A stretch of DNA of 64,000 nt from Chthonobacter rhizosphaerae (GTDB lineage: Bacteria > Pseudomonadota > Alphaproteobacteria > Rhizobiales > Pleomorphomonadaceae): the NCBI RefSeq assembly GCF_013839525.1, contig NZ_JACDIS010000003.1, forward strand, positions 372,001 to 436,000. The letters run 5' to 3'. Positions 38,579-48,070 of this stretch are shown here, piece by piece. The notes below the pieces were generated by a model. The model worked only from the letters and a program-made list of their open reading frames with translations, made no database searches and was not told where the DNA came from. Every line of letters starts with the position of its first letter. Within the stretch, counting starts at the first letter, position 1. The position numbers were made by a program, and so were the translations under genes.

Positions 38579-40537
38579 TTACGTCTTCAGCTCCGGACGG
38601 TCCCGGAAGAGGTCCAGCGCCTCAGGGTTGGCCAGCGCCTCCTTGTTCTTCACGGCCCGGCCGTGCACCACGTCGCGCACGGCGAGCTCGGTGATCTTGC
38701 CGGACTTGGTGCGCGGAATGTCCGCAACCCTCAGGATCTTGGCCGGCACGTGCCGGGGGCTGGCGCCGGTCCGGATCTCGGTGCGGATGCGCTTCTCCAG
38801 GTCCGCGTCCAGCTCCGCGCCGTCCTTCAGGCGCACGAACAGGATCACCCGCACGTCGCCGTAGAAGTCCTGGCCGATGGCGAGCGCCTCCACCACGTCC
38901 GGGATGCGCTCCACCTGGGCGTAGATCTCCGCGGTCCCGATCCGCACCCCGCCGGGGTTCAAGGTCGCGTCCGACCGGCCATGGATGACGAGGCCGCCGT
39001 GGGCCGTCACCTCGGCGAAGTCGCCATGGCACCAGACGTTGTCGAACCGCTCGAAATAGGCGGCGCGATACTTGGCGCCGTCCGGGTCGTTCCAGAACAT
39101 CAGCGGCATCACCGGGAAGGGCTTCACGCACACGAGCTCGCCCTTCTCGCCCACCGCCGCCGGCCTGCCGTCATCGCCCCACACCTCCACCGCCATGCCG
39201 AGGCCCGGGCCCTGGATCTCGCCCTTGAACACCGGCCGCGTCGGATCCCCCAGCACGAAGCAGGAGACGATGTCCGTGCCGCCCGAGATGGAGGCGAGGT
39301 GCACGTCCGCCTTGATGCCCTCGTAGACGAAGTCGAAGCTCTCCGGCGCAAGCGGCGATCCGGTCGAGCAGATCGTCCGCACCGTGGAGAGGTCGTGCGT
39401 CTCACGGGGCACGAGGCCGGCCTTCTTCACCGCGTCGATGTATTTCGCCGAGGTGCCGAACAGCGTCATGCCCTCCTGGTCGGCGAAGTCGAAGAGCACG
39501 GCGCCGGAGGGATGGAACGGCGAGCCGTCGTAGAGGAGCAGCGTAGCCCCCGCCGCGAGCCCGCCCACCAGCCAGTTCCACATCATCCAGCCGAGCGTCG
39601 TGAAGTAGAACACCCGGTCGCCGGGCCGCGTGTCCGCGTGGAGGCCGTGCTCCTTCAGGTGCTGCAGCAGCACGCCGCCCGCCCGGTGGACGATGCACTT
39701 CGGCACGCCCGTGGTGCCGGACGAGAACAGGATGTAGAGCGGATGGTCGAAGGGCATGCGCTCGAACGTCGGCGCCGCCGGCTCGAACGGCGCCACGAAG
39801 GCGTCCAGCGTCACCGCCGTCTCCAGCCGCGCCGCCACCTCCGGCGCGTGGCCGAGGTAGGGCACGATCACCACGGCCGAGACGGTCGGCAGCTCCGGCA
39901 CCACCTCGGCCAGCTTGTCGGCGATGTCGATCCGCTTGCCGGCGTACCAGTAGCCGTCGCAGGCGAGGAAGACCTTCGGCTCGATCTGGCCGAACCGGTC
40001 GAGCACGCCGCGCGGCCCGAAGTCCGGCGAGGCGGACGACCAGACCGCGCCGAGCGAGGCCGTCGCCAGCATGGCGGCCACCGCTTCGGGCATGTTCGGC
40101 AGCAGCCCCGCCACCCGGTCGCCCGGCCCGACGCCGGCGGCCCTCAGCGCCTGCTGGAGCCGAGAGACGGCCGCCCGGAGATCGTCGAACGACCAGCGGG
40201 ACGACGCCTTGTCCTCGCCGCGAAACACCAGCGCGTCCTCCGGGCCGGACCGGCGCAGGAGGTTTTCGGCGATGTTCAGCGTCGCGTCCGGAAAGAAGCG
40301 CGCCCCCGGCATCCGGTCGCCGTCCACCAGCCGCCGCTCGCCCTTCTCGCCGATCACCTCGAAGAAGTCCCAGACCGCGTCCCAGAAGGCGGCCGACTCG
40401 GCCACCGACCAGGCGTGCAGCGCCGCCGTATCGTCGAAAGCGCGCCCCGCCCGCTCCTCCGCGAACGTCTTGAACCGCGTCATGGCGGCCTCGGCGACCC
40501 GGGCCGGCGAAGGGGTCCAGAGCGGAGCGTCGGTCAT
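38579..40537 (-). CDS. acsA: Acetoacetyl-CoA synthetase
   Basis: 652 aa from ATG 40537 with GGAGGAGAC upstream. ANL-superfamily enzyme. The nucleotide motif is [35 protein letters not shown] and [22 protein letters not shown] are family-specific acetoacetate-CoA ligase blocks. The hinge is [17 protein letters not shown] and the catalytic Lys is in [16 protein letters not shown]. It converts acetoacetate, ATP and CoA to acetoacetyl-CoA in the cytosol, the route by which polyhydroxybutyrate breakdown products re-enter metabolism. This fits the two phasin genes upstream in the window. Last gene on its strand before the pot operon, 433 bases away, so separately transcribed. Confidence 0.93.
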   Translation of the reverse strand: MTDAPLWTPSPARVAEAAMTRFKTFAEERAGRAFDDTAALHAWSVAESAAFWDAVWDFFEVIGEKGERRLVDGDRMPGARFFPDATLNIAENLLRRSGPEDALVFRGEDKASSRWSFDDLRAAVSRLQQALRAAGVGPGDRVAGLLPNMPEAVAAMLATASLGAVWSSASPDFGPRGVLDRFGQIEPKVFLACDGYWYAGKRIDIADKLAEVVPELPTVSAVVIVPYLGHAPEVAARLETAVTLDAFVAPFEPAAPTFERMPFDHPLYILFSSGTTGVPKCIVHRAGGVLLQHLKEHGLHADTRPGDRVFYFTTLGWMMWNWLVGGLAAGATLLLYDGSPFHPSGAVLFDFADQEGMTLFGTSAKYIDAVKKAGLVPRETHDLSTVRTICSTGSPLAPESFDFVYEGIKADVHLASISGGTDIVSCFVLGDPTRPVFKGEIQGPGLGMAVEVWGDDGRPAAVGEKGELVCVKPFPVMPLMFWNDPDGAKYRAAYFERFDNVWCHGDFAEVTAHGGLVIHGRSDATLNPGGVRIGTAEIYAQVERIPDVVEALAIGQDFYGDVRVILFVRLKDGAELDADLEKRIRTEIRTGASPRHVPAKILRVADIPRTKSGKITELAVRDVVHGRAVKNKEALANPEALDLFRDRPELKT

Positions 40538-40970
40538 CGGGGTCTCCTCCAGAGGGCGTTCGGCACGATCCCGAGTCGCCCCGCGTCGCACCGCACCATA
40601 TCCCGCCGCCCGGCAGGGCAAAATGCCCGGAAGGGCGATGGCGCCCGGATCCGCGCCCGGTCCCGGTCGCCCGAACGTCCGGTCTTCGGTGGGCACGGCG
40701 CGTTTCCGGCCCAGGTCGGCGCGAGGCGCGCGTCCAGCCCCGGTCGGCACGGCGCGCCGCCCGGACGCGAAGACAACCCCTTCCGGCCCTTCGGGCCACC
40801 TTCCCCTGAGGGGAAGGATCAGCGCGGCGACACGGACGTTATCCTTCCCCTCAGGGGAAGGTGGCCGGCGAAGCCGCCCGGAAGGGGTCGTCTTTGTCTT
40901 CTTACCAAGGCCACCAACCGTGAAGCTGTTGCAAGAACGGATGCGGGGAACCGCCCTCAGTTCCCTCCCG
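40538..40970. other. 433-base gap between acsA and potI
   Basis: No gene seen. The first part should hold the acsA promoter; the remainder is a long inverted pair of a dispersed palindrome (40773-40893). Confidence 0.6.
40773..40893. repeat. Inverted pair of a dispersed intergenic palindrome
   Basis: Two copies of the same element in opposite orientation, separated by about 21 bases. Each has CCTTCCCCTNAGGGGAAGG as palindromic core, next to GTGGCC...CGAAG and ACCCCTTCC-type flanks ending AAGGGGTCGTC. The arms of the pair could form a long cruciform. A third, more divergent copy lies at 57703-57757. Confidence 0.75.
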
Positions 40971-41795
40971 TCACCCCGCCTGCAGCACCGCCGCGCGCTC
41001 CGCCTTCTCCTTCTCCACCTGCGCCCGCTTGGTGTAGAGCGAGGCCGCGATCACCCCGACCGCCACCACGGCGATCATCACTGTGCAGACCGCGTTGATC
41101 TCCGGCGTCACGCCGAGCCGCACCTGGCTGTAGATCTTGATCGGCAGCGTGGTGGCGCCCGGGCCGGTGTTGAAGCTCGCGATCACCAGGTCGTCGAGCG
41201 ACAGGGTGAAGGCCAGCATCCAGCCGGCCACCACCGCCGGCAGGATCAGCGGCAGCGTGATGGCGAAGAAGGTCTTGGCCGGCGGGCAGCCGAGGTCCTG
41301 CGCCGCCTCCTCCAGGCTCTCGTCGAAGGTCACCAGCCGCGACTGCACCACGACCGCCACGAAGCACATGGTCAGCGTCACGTGGGCGATCGTCACCGTC
41401 CAGAAGCCGCGGCTGAAGTCCATGGCGACGAACAGGAGCAGCAGGGACAGGCCGGTGATCACCTCCGGCATCACCAGCGGCGCGTAGATCATGCCGGAAA
41501 ACAGCATTCGCCCGGGAAAGCGCACGTAGCGCGTCATGGTGATGGCCGCCAGGGTGCCGAGCACCGTCGCGATGGTGGCCGACAGAACCGCGACCCGGAT
41601 GGTCACCCAGGCGGCGTCCATCAGGGCCTGGTTGCGGATCATCTCGCCGTACCATTTCGTCGAGAAGCCGCCCCACACGGTGACGAGCCGCGACTCGTTG
41701 AACGAGAAGATCACCAGAAGCAGGATCGGAATGTAGAGGAACGCGAAGCCCAGCGTCAGGGACGTGACGTTGAACCAGGAGAGCCGGCGGTTCAT
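40971..41795 (-). CDS. potI: Putrescine ABC transporter permease
   Basis: 274 aa inner-membrane permease with six helices. N-terminus [23 protein letters not shown] and the EAA loop [47 protein letters not shown] are typical of PotI/PotC. It pairs with PotH to form the channel for polyamine uptake. The start lies 13 bases after the potH stop on the same strand. The order potF-potG-potH-potI is the classic putrescine importer. Confidence 0.93.
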   Translation of the reverse strand: MNRRLSWFNVTSLTLGFAFLYIPILLLVIFSFNESRLVTVWGGFSTKWYGEMIRNQALMDAAWVTIRVAVLSATIATVLGTLAAITMTRYVRFPGRMLFSGMIYAPLVMPEVITGLSLLLLFVAMDFSRGFWTVTIAHVTLTMCFVAVVVQSRLVTFDESLEEAAQDLGCPPAKTFFAITLPLILPAVVAGWMLAFTLSLDDLVIASFNTGPGATTLPIKIYSQVRLGVTPEINAVCTVMIAVVAVGVIAASLYTKRAQVEKEKAERAAVLQAG

Positions 41796-41808
41796 CGGTG
41801 CGCTCCGG

Positions 41809-42714
41809 TCAGATTTTCTTCTGGTAGTTCTGGAAGACCATGATCGGCACCACCAGGATGACGAGGAGCACCACCGCCACGGCCGACGACACCGGCCAGT
41901 CGCGGTTGGAGAAGAACTCGTTCCAGAGCGTCCGGCCGATCATCAGCGTCTCCGATCCGCCGAGGAGGTCCGGGATCACGAACTCGCCCATGATCGGGAT
42001 GAAGCACAGGAAGCAGCCGGCGATCACGCCGGGCAGCGACAGCGGCCAGGTGATCACCCAGAAGGCTTCCACGGGCGGGCAGCCGAGGTCGGAAGCGGCC
42101 TCCAGCAGCGTCCCGTCCAGCTTTTCGAGCGCCGAGTAGAGCGGCAGGATCATGAACGGCAGGTAGGAGTAGACGATGCCGATGAAGACGGCCGTCTCCG
42201 TGTTCATGATCCGCACCTGCTCGTCCGGGCCGAGCACGCCCAGCCCCTGGAGCGCCACGGTCAGCAGCCCCTCCGGCTTCAGGATGCCGATCCAGGCGTA
42301 GACGCGGATCAGGAACGACGTCCAGAACGGCAGGATCACCAGCATCAGCAGCGTCGGCCGGATCGACTTCGGCGCCCGCGCCATGGCGTAGGCGATCGGG
42401 TAGCCGATCAGGAGCAGCATCAGCGTGGACAGGCTGGCGATCCGCAGGCTGGACAGGTAGGAGCGCCAGTAGAGCGGGTCGTCCGTCAGCCAGACGTAGT
42501 TCTCCAGCGACAGCTCGCGCACATTGTCCCAGAAGGTCGCCAGGCCGTCGAACACCGGCGCGTAGGGCGGCATGGCGATCGCCGTCTGCGACAGCGAGAT
42601 CTTCACGATGATCACGAAGGGCGCCAGGAAGAAGACCAGCAGCCACAGGTAGGGTACCGCGACGACGAGCCACTTGGTCCAGGTCGGCCCGCGGGCGGCG
42701 GATTGGTCGGCCAT
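41809..42714 (-). CDS. potH: Putrescine ABC transporter permease
   Basis: 301 aa from ATG 42714, chosen because GGAGGCGGTG ends right before it; a GTG one codon upstream is the alternative. Six helices. N-terminal WLVVAVPYLWLLVFFLAPFVIIVKISLS and EAA loop LEAASDLGCPPVEAFWVITWPLSLPGVIAGCFLCFIPIMGEFVIPDLLGG are PotH/PotB-like. Forms the second half of the transmembrane channel. It sits 12 bases from potG. Confidence 0.93.
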   Translation of the reverse strand: MADQSAARGPTWTKWLVVAVPYLWLLVFFLAPFVIIVKISLSQTAIAMPPYAPVFDGLATFWDNVRELSLENYVWLTDDPLYWRSYLSSLRIASLSTLMLLLIGYPIAYAMARAPKSIRPTLLMLVILPFWTSFLIRVYAWIGILKPEGLLTVALQGLGVLGPDEQVRIMNTETAVFIGIVYSYLPFMILPLYSALEKLDGTLLEAASDLGCPPVEAFWVITWPLSLPGVIAGCFLCFIPIMGEFVIPDLLGGSETLMIGRTLWNEFFSNRDWPVSSAVAVVLLVILVVPIMVFQNYQKKI

Positions 42715-42726
42715 CACCGCCTCCGG

Positions 42727-43875
42727 TCAGGACGTCAGAACCAGGCCGGCGTCGCGCGGCCAGGAGAGATAGGCCTTGTCGTCCCAGCCGATCGGCCGCT
42801 CCACGAGGCGCGTCACGTTGGCGAGGGTGGACTTCACCACCGTGCCGTTCGGCAGCTTCACCCGGTAGACCGAGACGTCGCCGAGGTAGCCGATGTCCCA
42901 CACCTCGCCCGCCACCACGTTCAGCGACGGGTCCGTCGGGGCCTCCAGGCCGATGCGCACCTTCTCCGGCCGGATCGCGAACCACACGGTGTCGCCGGCC
43001 TTGGCGCTCCCGGCGTGCTCGGTCACGATCGGCCGGTCGAGCCCCGCCGCCGCGATGGTGGCGTGCTGGCCCTCCACGGCGGCCACCCTGCCCTCCAGCA
43101 GGTTGATGTCGCCGATGAAGTCGGCCACGTAGCGGCTGTTCGGCTGCTCGTAGATCTCCGCCGGCGTCGCCACCTGCACCATCCGGCCGAGGTCCATCAC
43201 GGCGATCCGGTCCGACATGGTCATCGCCTCCTCCTGGTCGTGGGTCACGATCAGGAAGGTCAGGCCGAGCTCGTACTGGATGTCCATCAGCTCGAACTGG
43301 GTCTCCTCGCGCAGCTTCTTGTCGAGGGCGCCGAGCGGCTCGTCGAGGAGCAGAACCTTCGGCCGCTTGGCGAGCGCGCGGGCGAGCGCCACGCGCTGGC
43401 GCTGGCCGCCGGACAGCTGGTGCGGCCGGCGGCCGGCGAACTTCTCCAGCTTCACGAGCTTCAGCATCTCGGCGACCCGGGCCTCGATGTCCGGCTTCGG
43501 CATCCGGTCCTGCTTCAGCCCGAAGGCGATGTTCTCCGCCACGCTCATGTGCGGGAACAGCGCGTAGGACTGGAACATCATGTTCACCGGCCGCCGGTGC
43601 GGCGGCACGCCGGCGAGATCGTTGCCGTCGAGGAGGATGCGTCCCTCGGTCGGCTCCTCGAAGCCGGCGAGCATGCGCATCAGGGTGGTCTTGCCGCACC
43701 CGGACGGGCCGAGCAGGGAGAAGAACTCCCGCTCGTAGATGTCGATGGAGAGGTTGTCGACGGCCGTGAAGTCGCCGAACCGCTTCGTGACGGCCTCGAA
43801 GCGGATGTAGGGCTTCGCGTTCGGGTCGAGCCACGGCGCGAACTTGCGCTTCACCGGTCCCACGGATTTCGACAT
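42727..43875 (-). CDS. potG: Putrescine ABC transporter ATP-binding protein
   Basis: 382 aa. Walker A GPSGCGKTT, Q-loop MMFQSYALFPHM, signature LSGGQRQRVALARALA, Walker B VLLLDEPLGALD and switch His in LIVTHDQEEAMTMSD. A C-terminal TOBE domain (about 300-382, IRPEKVRIG, GYLGDVSVYRVKLPNG) is typical of PotA/PotG. It energises PotH/PotI at the inner face of the membrane. The gene is separated from potF by 139 bases with a hairpin, then runs tightly into potH. Confidence 0.94.
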   Translation of the reverse strand: MSKSVGPVKRKFAPWLDPNAKPYIRFEAVTKRFGDFTAVDNLSIDIYEREFFSLLGPSGCGKTTLMRMLAGFEEPTEGRILLDGNDLAGVPPHRRPVNMMFQSYALFPHMSVAENIAFGLKQDRMPKPDIEARVAEMLKLVKLEKFAGRRPHQLSGGQRQRVALARALAKRPKVLLLDEPLGALDKKLREETQFELMDIQYELGLTFLIVTHDQEEAMTMSDRIAVMDLGRMVQVATPAEIYEQPNSRYVADFIGDINLLEGRVAAVEGQHATIAAAGLDRPIVTEHAGSAKAGDTVWFAIRPEKVRIGLEAPTDPSLNVVAGEVWDIGYLGDVSVYRVKLPNGTVVKSTLANVTRLVERPIGWDDKAYLSWPRDAGLVLTS

Positions 43876-43975
43876 CAGCCTCGCCCCTCGCCTTGGTCCG
43901 CGCCGGTGCGCGTCGGGTCGCGCGCGGCCGGGCGGTCCGTGCCGCCGGCCGCCGCCCGGCCGCCACGCAGAAAGA

Positions 43976-43996
43976 CGCCCGGTGGTGAACCGGGCG
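43976..43996 (-). terminator. Hairpin between potF and potG
   Basis: Minus strand: CGCCCGG-TTCACCA-CCGGGCG followed by TCTTTCTG. It is a modest stem 19 bases after the potF stop. Probably a leaky stop or mRNA-end stabiliser that keeps the binding protein more abundant than PotGHI. Confidence 0.5.
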
Positions 43997-44014
43997 CCGT
44001 GGTCTTCGTCTGTC

Positions 44015-45121
44015 TCAGGTCCCGGTCTTCACCGAGGTCCACACCCGGGTCAAGACCCGCTGCGCCTTCGGGTCGTAGGGCGAGATGGTGAAGAGCCGCT
44101 CCACCACCTCCGCCGGCGGATAGATGGCCGGGTTCTCGAGCACTTCCTTGTCCAGGAACTGCTGCGAGGCGAGATTGCCGTTGGCATAGGCCACGTAGTT
44201 GCTCGCCTTGGCGATCACCTCGGGACGCAGGAGGTAGTTGATGAACTCGTGCGCCTCCTCGACGTTCTTGGCGTCCGCCGGAACGGCCAGGTTGTCGAAC
44301 CACATGTAGGTCCCCTCGGTGGGGATGTGGTACTCGATCTTCACGCCGTTGCCGGCCTCCTCGGCGCGGGCCTGGGCCTGCAGCACGTCGCCGGACCAGC
44401 CGAGCGCGAGGCAGATGTCGCCGTTCGCCAGCGCGTTGATGTATTCCGACGAGTGGAACTTGCGGATGTTCTTGGCGGCCTCCTTCCAGAGTTCGCCCGC
44501 GGCCTCCAGGTCGGCCGGATCCTTGCTGTCCGGGTCCTTGCCCAGGTAGCGCAGCGCGATCGCGAAGGTCTCGTCCGGCGCGTCGAGCGCGTAGATGCCG
44601 CACTCCTTGAACTTCGACGCCCATTCCGGGTCGAAGATCATCTTCAGGCTGTCCACCGGCGCGTCCGGCGCGATGGCCTTGATCTTGTCCACGTTGAGGC
44701 CGATGCCCGTGGTGCCCCACATGTAGTTGACCGCGTACTCGTTGCCCGGGTCGTACTTCGACAGGCGCTCGGCGATCTGCGGCCACACGTTGTTGATGTT
44801 CGTCAGCTTGGACTTGTCCAGCTTCTGGAACACGCCGGCCTGGATCTGGCGGGCGAGGAACGGGCCGGTCGGCACCACCACGTCGTAGCCCGAGCCGCCG
44901 GCGAGCAGCTTGGTCTCCAGGATCTCGTTCGAATCGAAGACGTCGTAGACGACCTTGATGCCCGTCTCCTTGGTGAAGTCGGCCAGGATCGAATCGTCAA
45001 TATAGTCCGACCAGTTGTAGACGTTGACGACGCGCTCCTGCGCGAGCGCCTGTCCGGCAACGGCCGTGAGCGCGACGGCCGCGATTGCGCCGATGACCGG
45101 GAGTGTCCTGGACTTGTTCAT
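44015..45121 (-). CDS. potF: Putrescine-binding periplasmic protein
   Basis: 368 aa from ATG 45121; a GTG one codon earlier is equally close to the GAGGAT ribosome site. The signal peptide LPVIGAIAAVALTAVAGQALAQE directs it to the periplasm. The mature protein begins RVVNVYNWSDYIDDSILADFTKETGIKVVYDVFDSNE, the PotD/PotF signature, with SGYDVVVPTGPFLARQIQAG and the NYMWGTTGIGLN block later. It captures putrescine or related diamines for PotGHI. It lies between puuA and potG on the same strand; a possible promoter is at 45226-45252. Confidence 0.94.
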   Translation of the reverse strand: MNKSRTLPVIGAIAAVALTAVAGQALAQERVVNVYNWSDYIDDSILADFTKETGIKVVYDVFDSNEILETKLLAGGSGYDVVVPTGPFLARQIQAGVFQKLDKSKLTNINNVWPQIAERLSKYDPGNEYAVNYMWGTTGIGLNVDKIKAIAPDAPVDSLKMIFDPEWASKFKECGIYALDAPDETFAIALRYLGKDPDSKDPADLEAAGELWKEAAKNIRKFHSSEYINALANGDICLALGWSGDVLQAQARAEEAGNGVKIEYHIPTEGTYMWFDNLAVPADAKNVEEAHEFINYLLRPEVIAKASNYVAYANGNLASQQFLDKEVLENPAIYPPAEVVERLFTISPYDPKAQRVLTRVWTSVKTGT

Positions 45122-45225
45122 CACCTGCGATCCTCTGTTCCGCCGGGACTGCCGGCGCGATGGCGTCTGTCGGGAGTGGGGCCCCGCCGCCGTCCGAGAT
45201 GCCCCATGTTTTCCACTCCGACTGG

Positions 45226-45252
45226 ATTATGCAAGTTGCTTCATCATGCCAA
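45226..45252 (-). promoter_or_regulatory. Possible sigma-70 promoter for potF
   Basis: Minus-strand TTGGCA, 15 bases, CATAAT, in the 194-base gap between puuA and potF. Spacing is one to two bases short of ideal, so low confidence. Confidence 0.25.
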
Positions 45253-45315
45253 TGACATCATCAGGAGACGCCATCGGGAGCGCCCGGCCCGGTGCTCCGG
45301 CCTCGGCGCGCCGCC

Positions 45316-46686
45316 TCAGAGATAAGTGGACCGCTCCAGCGGCGTGATCTCCTCGGCGAAGGCCTTCAGTTCGGCCCGCTTCAGGGCCGCGAACAGCTTG
45401 CGGTACTCCACCCCGAACGCGCGGCGGACGAAGTCGGAGCGCTCGAACAACCGGATCGCCTCGTCCATGGTGGAGGGAAGCTGCGGGTCGCTTGCCGCGT
45501 AGCCGTTGCGGTCGCACGGAGGCGGCGCCGCCGCCTCCCGCTCCAGGCCGTCCGCCATGCCGTTCAGCACCGCCGCCAGCACCAGGTAGGGGTTGGCGTC
45601 CGCTCCGGCCACCCGGTGCTCGATCCGCCGGGCCGCCGGCTCCGACATGGGCACGCGCAGCGCCACCGACCGGTTGTTGTGGCCCCAGGTGGCGCGGGTC
45701 GGCGCGTAGGAGCCGGGCTGCAGCCGGCGGAAGCCGTTGAAGGTCGGCACGAACATCAGCGTCGAGGGCGCCATGCCGTCGATCAGGCCGCCGACCGCGT
45801 GGGTCAGCCGCGCCTCGCCGACGCCCGGCGCCGAAAAGGCGTTGGCGCCGTCGCCGTCGATCAGGCTCACGTGCACGTGCATGCCGTTGCCGGCCCGGTC
45901 GATGAAGGGCTTGGCCATGAAGCTCGCCCTCAGGCCATGCTTGCGGGCGACCTCCTGGATCAGCCGTTTCAGCATCACCGCGTCGTCCGCCACCGCCAGC
46001 GGGTCCGGCCGGTGCTTCAGGTTCACCTCGAACTGGCCGGGCGAAGCCTCCGACACGATGGTGTCGAGCGGCAGGCCCTGGGCGAGGCCGGCGGTGCGGA
46101 TCTCGTGGAACAGGTCGGAGAAGGCCGAAAGGTCGGAGAGCGCGTAGATGTTCTGCCGCTCCGGCCCCGGCTCGCCGGTCAGCACCGTGCGCGGCGCCGC
46201 GTCGGCGCGCTCGGTCTGGCGCGGGTCGATCAGGTAGAACTCCAACTCGAACGCCGCCACCGCCCTGAAGCCCGCCTTGGCGAGCCGGTCGACCGCGAAG
46301 GCCAGCTGCTGGCGCGGGTCGGCCAGGAAGGGGATGCCCGTCTCCGTCCACATGGTCAGCATGGCCTGGGCCGTCGGCCGCGCCGCCCACGGGATGACGC
46401 GCAGGCTGTCGGGCACCAGGCGGCACACGCCGTCCCGGTCGCCGGTCTCCACGTGGAGGCCGGTCTCGGTCACCTCCCGGCCCCAGACATCCAGGCCGAA
46501 CAGGCCGAGCGGGAAGTTGACGCCCGTGCCGGCCGCCTTGGCGAGCGACTGCGGCGGGGCCCACTTGCCCCTCAGGACGCCGTTGGTGTCGGAGATCAGG
46601 TATTCGACGCCCTCGACATCCGGATATGTCTTCAGGAACCGGGAGACTTCGTCCTTGGCCGGGTGATCGGTCAGCGCACGTCCCAC
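45316..46686 (-). CDS. puuA: Gamma-glutamylputrescine synthetase (glutamine-synthetase family)
   Basis: 456 aa from GTG 46686, preceded by GAGGATATC; in-frame codons up to 46776 give Arg/Gly-rich sequence and are less likely. Glutamine-synthetase fold: FLISDTNG-like beta-grasp YLISDTNGVLRGKW, metal-site FELEFYL, then ASFMAKPFIDRAGNGMHVHVSL, FRRLQPGSYAPTRATWGHNNRSVALRVP and ADANPYLVLAAVLNG. These are PuuA-type motifs rather than true GlnA (no adenylylation loop). It would ligate glutamate to putrescine, the first step of the Puu pathway. It is the first gene before the pot genes and has a regulator palindrome upstream. Confidence 0.85.
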   Translation of the reverse strand: MGRALTDHPAKDEVSRFLKTYPDVEGVEYLISDTNGVLRGKWAPPQSLAKAAGTGVNFPLGLFGLDVWGREVTETGLHVETGDRDGVCRLVPDSLRVIPWAARPTAQAMLTMWTETGIPFLADPRQQLAFAVDRLAKAGFRAVAAFELEFYLIDPRQTERADAAPRTVLTGEPGPERQNIYALSDLSAFSDLFHEIRTAGLAQGLPLDTIVSEASPGQFEVNLKHRPDPLAVADDAVMLKRLIQEVARKHGLRASFMAKPFIDRAGNGMHVHVSLIDGDGANAFSAPGVGEARLTHAVGGLIDGMAPSTLMFVPTFNGFRRLQPGSYAPTRATWGHNNRSVALRVPMSEPAARRIEHRVAGADANPYLVLAAVLNGMADGLEREAAAPPPCDRNGYAASDPQLPSTMDEAIRLFERSDFVRRAFGVEYRKLFAALKRAELKAFAEEITPLERSTYL

Positions 46687-47023
46687 GATATCCTCATCGA
46701 TCGAACGCGCCGCGACCGGCCGATGGGCGCCGGACGGCACGCCGGAAGTCCGCACCCGGCCGCCCGTGCGGACCACGCCGCCGGCCGGGGACTTTCCTGT
46801 TGCACTCCGACGACATTGTGATCACAACTAAGTCGAGGCGGTCAAGAGCCGACGGAGACGCGGGCTTCACCTCTCGCGGTCAGGCGCCCGGCGCGGGACC
46901 GCCCGCAGGCAAGAACCGGGACCGGGCGCACGCCCGCCACCCCGGCTTCAAGCCCGTCGGCGTTCCGCTTTTTCGTCCTCTCCGCCGCGCAGGAAGGGGC
47001 TCGCGCATGGAAGGCATCCGGGC
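46687..47023. other. Divergent control region puuA / gntR
   Basis: 337 bases without a gene, separating puuA (minus) from the GntR-family regulator (plus). It contains one TTGTGATCACAA operator (46816-46827). Confidence 0.6.
46816..46827. promoter_or_regulatory. GntR-family operator, left copy
   Basis: Perfect palindrome TTGTGATCACAA within ACATTGTGATCACAACTA. About 130 bases upstream of the puuA start. An identical 12-base core occurs at 47961-47972 on the other side of the regulator gene. Confidence 0.75.
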
Positions 47024-47782
47024 ATGACCACCAACGGCGCGGCTCCGACTCCTCTCCGCCGTCCGCGCCGGCAGGCGCCGGCTCTCCCGGCCCTGGAGGC
47101 GCACCCCGAGGGCGCCGTCCGGACGGGGGTGCGCGACCGGGTCACGGAGGCGCTGCGGGAGGCGCTCATCATCGGCCGGATCCAGCCGGGCCGGCCGGTC
47201 ACCCTGCGCGGCCTCGCCGAACAGCTCGGCACCAGCCCGATGCCGGTGCGCGAGGCGATCCGAGGGCTCGCCGCCGAGCGGGCCCTCGACGTGCGCGAGA
47301 ACGGCCGCATCGCGGTGCCGCGCATGACCGAGCAGCGGCTTTCCGAGATCCTGAAGGCGCGCGCCCTCCTGGAGCCCGTCGCCGCCGCCCTCGCCCTCCC
47401 CCGCCTCGACCGCAAGGCCGCCGCCAGGCGGCTGCAGGTCATCGACGACGCGGTCGACGCGAGCCTGAAGGACGGCGACGTGGAGGCCTACATGCGCCAC
47501 AACCACGCCTTCCACTTCGCCATCTACGAGGCGTCCGGCTCGGACGTCTTCCTGCCGCTGATCGAGAGCGTCTGGCTCCGCTTCGGCCCGTTCATGCGCA
47601 TGGTCTACGGCCGCGTCGGCACCGCGGGCCTCGTCGACCACCACAAGGCGGCCGTCGCCGCCATCGCGGACGGAAACGCCGACGCCCTCTCCGAGGCCAT
47701 CCGCCTGGACATCGCCGAGGGCATGGACCTCATCCGCGACGCCCTCGTCGCCGGCGCCGCCGACTTCGCCGACCCGGGATGA
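47024..47782 (+). CDS. GntR-family (FadR/FCD) transcriptional regulator
   Basis: 252 aa. The winged-helix domain is at about 38-100: VRDRVTEALREALIIGRIQPGRPVTLRGLAEQLGTSPMPVREAIRGLAAERAL. The helical FCD ligand domain follows, with EILKARALLEPVAAALA, YMRHNHAFHFAIYEASGSDVFLPLIESVWLRFGPFM and DHHKAAVAAIADGNADAL. The conserved Asp/His residues (N/D-x3-H, H..D-HH) form the metal or carboxylate pocket of this class. It lies between puuA and the second synthetase gene, with identical palindromes on both sides. It is probably the local repressor of putrescine catabolism, relieved by a pathway intermediate. Confidence 0.88.
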   Translation: MTTNGAAPTPLRRPRRQAPALPALEAHPEGAVRTGVRDRVTEALREALIIGRIQPGRPVTLRGLAEQLGTSPMPVREAIRGLAAERALDVRENGRIAVPRMTEQRLSEILKARALLEPVAAALALPRLDRKAAARRLQVIDDAVDASLKDGDVEAYMRHNHAFHFAIYEASGSDVFLPLIESVWLRFGPFMRMVYGRVGTAGLVDHHKAAVAAIADGNADALSEAIRLDIAEGMDLIRDALVAGAADFADPG

Positions 47783-47958
47783 GTCCGGGCGCCGCCGGCC
47801 GGAGCGCGCCCGTCCCACGCTCCCTCCCGTCCTGGTTCGCGTCACGCCAACCCGCCACGCCGTCCCTCGTCCCGTGATCGCACGACGTCCGTCCGCCGTC
47901 TCCCGCGCCGCCTCGCCCCGGCAAGGCCGGCGCTCGAGCCCGAATTGACTTCCGCCGA

Positions 47959-47974
47959 ATTTGTGATCACAAAT
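47959..47974. promoter_or_regulatory. GntR-family operator, right copy
   Basis: ATTTGTGATCACAAAT, a perfect 16-base palindrome sharing the TTGTGATCACAA core with the site at 46816. About 100 bases upstream of the second synthetase gene start. Confidence 0.75.
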
Positions 47975-48070
47975 AGCCGCGACACGACCACCGGCCGCAG
48001 CCGGGGTGGAGCCCGAGGCTGCAAGGGTGTAAGCCCGTCCCACGGTGAAACGACACTCGAGACGGATGCC

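Noticed and set aside
46687-46776. Thirty-residue N-terminal extension of PuuA
   Set aside because: Arg/Gly/Pro-rich, not family-like, while the GTG at 46686 has a good ribosome site.
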